Shown: positions 19,459 to 22,500 of the stretch, one piece after another
Position numbering within the stretch: the stretch's first letter is position 1
How the letters are laid out: each line of letters starts with the position of its first letter
Source of the DNA: Trachelipus rathkii
Taxonomy: Eukaryota > Arthropoda > Malacostraca > Isopoda > Trachelipodidae
DNA length: 22,500 nt
Reading direction: 5' to 3'
Assembly (NCBI GenBank): GCA_015478945.1
Contig: JABUQX010021078.1
Coordinates: forward strand, 65,001-87,500
The notes under the pieces: model-generated
Databases searched by the model: none
Seen by the model: the letters and a program-made list of their open reading frames with translations, nothing else
Told to the model about the DNA's origin: nothing
Made by a program: the position numbers and the translations under genes

Positions 19459-19918
19459 TTTCAGAAGTCAAGAGTTACCTTGAAAATAAAGGAATGCCAT
19501 TTAAAGGGTTGTTAATACTTGACAATGATGGCGGTCATCCAGAAGGGCTTAAAACTGCCAATGAGAATGTCGAAGTTGTATTTGTTCCAGCCAATACTTC
19601 AATTCTTCAAGCTTTTAGATCAAGGAGTGAATGATGTTTCAAGCTAATTAATAAGATAACATTCACACGGATTTGTAATTTTCTTGATGAGGATTTGAAT
19701 GCAAACGTCATGAACTGGAGGAAATCTTTAAATATTGCAGACTGTGTTAATAATTTTAAGGAGGCAATTGATCAAATTAAACCACACTCGGTTAACGCTT
19801 GCTGGAAAAATTTATGGAGTGAATGCGTTACAGATTTTCAAGGATTTTCAACTGCAGAAGATGAAGTTGCAAACATTGTTGCAATTGCTCATCACGTTGG
19901 TGGTGATGGATTTGATGG

Positions 19919-19950
19919 CCTCCACCAAAAAGAAATTTAAGAAATAATTG
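19919..19950 (+). repeat. 32-base exact direct repeat in the Tigger gene, copy 2
   Basis: Identical to 19427-19458. It lies after GGDGFDGL, followed by EENKETLTNDVLAELV. The surrounding frame fits the C-terminal region of Tigger proteins, so this is the more likely source. Confidence 0.9.
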
Positions 19951-20660
19951 AAGAGAATAAGGAGACATTAACGAATGATGTGTTAGCTGAACTTGTTAAT
20001 TCAGTTTCTGATACTGAAGATGACGATAAAAAAAATGCTGTAGTAAATGATTGGGATTTAAATACATTAGGTGAACTGTGTTTCGTATGACAAAACAGTT
20101 AAATAATTTCATTATCGTCAAAGATCCTTCAATGGAATGCAGTCTCAAAATTAAAAGAGAAATTGAAAAATGATTTAAAACCATATGAAGAAATATTTGG
20201 TTAGCTAAAAAGGCAAAAGCGTCAATTGCCTATAACGATGTATTTCTCAAAAAAGCATCCTATGCAATATACAGATTCGGAACCGCCTTCATCTCCAACT
20301 CCTTCAACTTCATTTACACTTTGAAAGAAACTATTTTTGTGCGCAATTGGATTAACTTTAAAATTTTATATTACAGTACTTAGACTATTCAATTAAATAT
20401 AAAAAAATATTATCTCCAAATTTATAAAGGTTTATACATTGTATAAGATGTGTACAGTACTGTACTGTAATGTATTAAATATCCTACTAATTAACTAGTC
20501 AATAAAACATAACTGTCATAAAATGAATATTGTACAAATTTAATTCAATTCATTAAGGATAAATAAAATAGCTGCTGATATTTTATTCACCTTATACAAA
20601 GGTAAAAAATTTTAAAAATTATTGATTTTTTAAGGAAGTTAAATGGATGCCGCCCACTAA

Positions 20661-20676
20661 GGGGGGGGGGGGGGGG
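20661..20676 (+). repeat. G16 homopolymer
   Basis: A run of 16 G just inside the right end of the Tigger. Related elements have G-rich ends here, so this is probably an expansion, and its length is likely to be unreliable. Confidence 0.9.
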
Positions 20677-20713
20677 TCAGGAACCTAACCCCAGCGTTCT
20701 ACGAGGGACCACA

Positions 20714-20741
20714 TATAAATAATATATATATAATATATATA

Positions 20742-20777
<36 letters not shown>

Positions 20778-20981
20778 ATATTATTATATATAATATATAT
20801 ATTTATTATATATATATATATATATATTATATAATTACCGGTATATATAATATTATATATATATATATATATAGTATATATATATATATATAATATATAT
20901 ATATTATTATATATATAGTATATATATATATATATACAGTTGTAATATATATATATATATATATACTATATTATTATATGA

Positions 20982-21043
<62 letters not shown>
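20714..21043. repeat. (TA)n array inside the hAT element, right part
   Basis: TA-rich with many single-base slips and a few short islands (ACCGG near 20838, ACAGTTG near 20937). Confidence 0.95.
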
Positions 21044-21129
21044 AAAGTATAAATGCCCTCTAAAATGCCCAGATAAATGCCCAGGGCATTTGCCCAATTC
21101 TTAAGTGCCCAGGCATTTACCCATCACTA

Positions 21130-21137
21130 TTAGTACC
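21130..21137. repeat. hAT target-site duplication, right
   Basis: TTAGTACC, identical to 17923-17930. Confidence 0.9.
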
Positions 21138-21403
21138 CAAAGCCCATAATTTTTACTTTTTATTGGATCAAGGTATGTTGGAAGTTTAAAAAAAACGAAA
21201 AGTTTATTTATTATTTTACCATTTTAAAATAAAAACAATTGGCATATTTTTCTGTTTAAAGCTATATTCTTGAATCTAGTACCATTGCATTCAAGTTACA
21301 GCTCTTTAAAGTAAAGGGGTGGAGCTCAACCCCCAAAACTTTAACCAACCAAAACTTCAAAAATATTGGTCATAGAAAGCTCTATAACTTTGAAAAATGT
21401 TTT
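21138..21403. other. Unassigned spacer
   Basis: A+T-rich sequence between the hAT element and a LINE fragment. No gene, repeat or regulatory site that I can support. Confidence 0.5.
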
Positions 21404-21583
21404 AGGTCATGATGCACTATTAGACTTAATATTAACTAGCAATGAAAGTATGGTGGATGAGATTAGAGTTGAGGAGAATTTAGGACTTAGTGACCATAAT
21501 ATAATTAGATTTAATATGAATGTGATATCCGGGCCCAAATTGAAAGCTAATAAGGAAAAAATCTTAGATTTCCGAAATGGCGA
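21404..21583 (+). pseudogene. CR1 endonuclease-domain fragment (plus strand)
   Basis: About 180 bases encode GHDALLDLILTSNESMVDEI and ENLGLSDHNIIRFNMNVISG, the C-terminal part of the APE-type endonuclease with its catalytic SDH motif, then ILDFRNGD. They match copy B around 16190-16390 and copy A around 10270-10470 in the opposite orientation. The frame is unbroken over its whole length, unlike the two long copies. Both ends are truncated: the RT and 3' tail are absent, so it is not a standard LINE insertion end. Confidence 0.85.
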
Positions 21584-22211
21584 TGTAGTAGAGACTACGT
21601 AACTTAAACTGAGGCTGATAGCCACTACAGATATATTAATGATGTTTTTATAAATAAATAGTAAAATATATGTATAATAAATGATAGCTATTTAATAAAT
21701 AATAAACTTTTTGTGACATGCTAAGGACAATTCTGATGAAGGTGGCGTTTGGTTGTCTTAATTTTTCTGTCTTTTTTTAATATCTTATTTTTTATTCTTA
21801 TTTTATTAAACAAATAAATATTTTTTTCTTATTTGCCTTTACACTATTTCTTATTTTACAATTTATTCTGTTATTTTATTTCATTAAGATTTACACGTTA
21901 TTAGTTAAGCCGTTTTCGTTTTGGCATTTTGTCTTACGCTTGATAAGATAAAATGTTATGCATTTTAAGAATGGTTTCGTGCCAAATCGACCGTGAATTC
22001 GATTTCGATAACAAATAAACGTTTTTTGCAAAATCAAAAAAATCAGCTTGTTTTTAATGATGGTTCAAGGATTTGAGGGTATTATTATAAAAATAAAGAA
22101 TATGATGATGTTTTCAGAATTTTTATGACTTTGGACTCAGCAAACGAAAGAGTGGAAAAACTAAGACCGCTTTCTTTTTCCTTACTCTTAAGGTAATATT
22201 TTTAGTGTTTG

Positions 22212-22215
<4 letters not shown>
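21584..22215. other. Unassigned A+T-rich sequence
   Basis: Over 600 bases with poly-T and AAATAAATA stretches. I see no gene, TE terminus or clear repeat. Confidence 0.5.
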
Positions 22216-22258
<43 letters not shown>

Positions 22259-22320
22259 TATATATTATATTTTATATATATATATAATACTATATATATA
22301 TTATATATATAATAATATAG
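22216..22320. repeat. (TA)n array
   Basis: Alternating TA with slips, about 50 bases left of palindrome copy 2. Confidence 0.95.
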
Positions 22321-22369
22321 TATGATAGGTAAAGCTGTGACAGCTACCCACACATTTTTGGAAGACCAA

Positions 22370-22500
22370 AAAATTTTCTAAGTTCAAAAAAATTTCTAAG
22401 TTCAGAAAAGTTAAGTTGTTAGGTTTTTTAAGAAAATTTCTTAGTGGCAAGCTTCTGCATAATTCCAGAAGCTTGCCACTAAAGAATTTTCTTAAAAAAC
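22370..22500. repeat. Long palindrome, copy 2 (cut by the window edge)
   Basis: Same family as 17518-17711. The core TTAGTGGCAAGCTTCTG, loop CATAATTC and CAGAAGCTTGCCACTAAAG run from 22441 to about 22484. The left arm has TTCTAAGTTCAGAAAAGTTAAG, and the right arm runs off the window at CTTAAAAAAC. The core stem is better preserved than in copy 1, which has lost one base of AGAAGCTT. Confidence 0.88.

Larger units (their letters stand above)
18617..20324 (+). pseudogene. Tigger transposase pseudogene (CENP-B-type HTH plus DDE/DDD)
   Basis: In order: a degenerate N-terminus with CKYGRNESTIRTINKQIKN and ERSHTRKIFK (about 18715-18805, first helix-turn-helix); TELALNIWLEDH (about 18852-18902) and FSQGWLDNFKKHF (about 18998-19040), the CENP-B-type second DNA-binding domain; SADNEAARTFPDEF; the first catalytic Asp in NADETGL (about 19160-19180); PDRTYISKNEKR and FKAAKDRVTILFCCNVAG; the second Asp in LLILDN (about 19509-19526); and the third in LDQGV (about 19615-19630, after a one-base frameshift). 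The C-terminal tail PSSPTPSTSF ends at a TGA at 20322-20324. Nonsense changes include TAA for a probable Tyr before LPEQVF and TGA for the conserved Trp before KKMPDR. It would have cut and pasted the element at TA sites in the nucleus. Confidence 0.92.
18228..20713 (+). mobile_element. Tigger-type (pogo family) DNA transposon, decayed
   Basis: The left end CAGTTCCTCCCTCGTAGAACGC at 18228 is mirrored by GCGTTCTACGAGGGACCACA at 20694-20713; CCCTCGTAGAACGC is perfect and the outermost bases are degraded. It sits in TA repeats, as expected for TA-targeting elements, so the exact duplication cannot be resolved. It encodes a broken Tigger transposase on the plus strand. At about 2.5 kb it is near the usual Tigger length, so it has not been internally deleted. 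Confidence 0.9.
17931..21129. mobile_element. Nonautonomous hAT-type element with nested Tigger
   Basis: It starts TAGTGATG at 17931 and ends CATCACTA at 21129, with a perfect 8-base duplication TTAGTACC outside. Both ends carry clusters of GGGCATTT/AAATGCCC subterminal motifs (17948-18045 and 21050-21126). Eight-base duplications and short termini of this kind are the hallmark of hAT. Without the nested insertion the element is a few hundred bases of terminus plus a (TA)n core, with no transposase, so it is a nonautonomous element. A Tigger transposon entered a TA step in its core. Confidence 0.9.

Overview
This is a eukaryotic (metazoan) window: spliced coding exons, A+T-rich DNA, very long (TA)n arrays and a dense pile of nested transposons. 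I infer an arthropod, most likely a decapod crustacean, from the CR1-type LINE and Tigger content together with the abundance of (TA)n; no marker here fixes the species. I found no rRNA, tRNA, CRISPR, operon or bacterial signal.

The one host gene I recognise is the 5' end of INTS10 (Integrator complex subunit 10) on the minus strand. Exon 1 (4041-4193) has an in-frame upstream stop and a CAG|GTTTGT donor. Exon 2 (1881-1948) has an AG acceptor and a GTAAGT donor. The phases agree, and the remaining exons lie beyond the left edge. Intron 1 carries a 1.24-kb TA-flanked element (2187-3423) whose arms of about 315 bases enclose a fragment of LINE reverse transcriptase. Intron 2 holds a (TA)n cluster, a small coding-like relic and a tandem duplication of about 210 bases.

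Upstream of INTS10, a TA-flanked pair of inverted ends (4370 and 13300) bounds 8.9 kb of nested elements. Inside are (a) an internally deleted zinc-finger, hAT-like transposon (5184-7838), whose finger codons are split by a 5'-truncated CR1 insertion (6619-7176), and (b) a near-full-length CR1 LINE on the minus strand (7919 to about 12890). That LINE has remains of a first ORF with an SGNH esterase domain, an endonuclease/RT ORF, and tandem repeats of about 207 bases in its presumed 5' UTR.

A second CR1 copy (13790-17240) sits between (TA)n arrays. All three CR1 3' ends carry the octamer ATTAGGAC (plus-strand sense). From 17.2 kb to the end there is a long palindrome (17518-17711) with a second copy running off the right edge, and a hAT-type element (17931-21129) with a perfect 8-base target duplication. 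A decayed Tigger transposon (18228-20713) is inserted in a TA array inside that hAT element. A short plus-strand CR1 endonuclease fragment lies at 21404-21583.

None of the transposon genes is intact. Many breaks in the LINE copies are single-base indels that look like residual long-read assembly errors in repeats; the INTS10 exons show no such damage. I see no new multi-gene system. The most interesting structures are the hairpin-forming element in INTS10 intron 1, the LINE-in-TIR chimera, the finger-splitting CR1 insertion, the palindrome family and the 32-base internal duplication in the Tigger gene.
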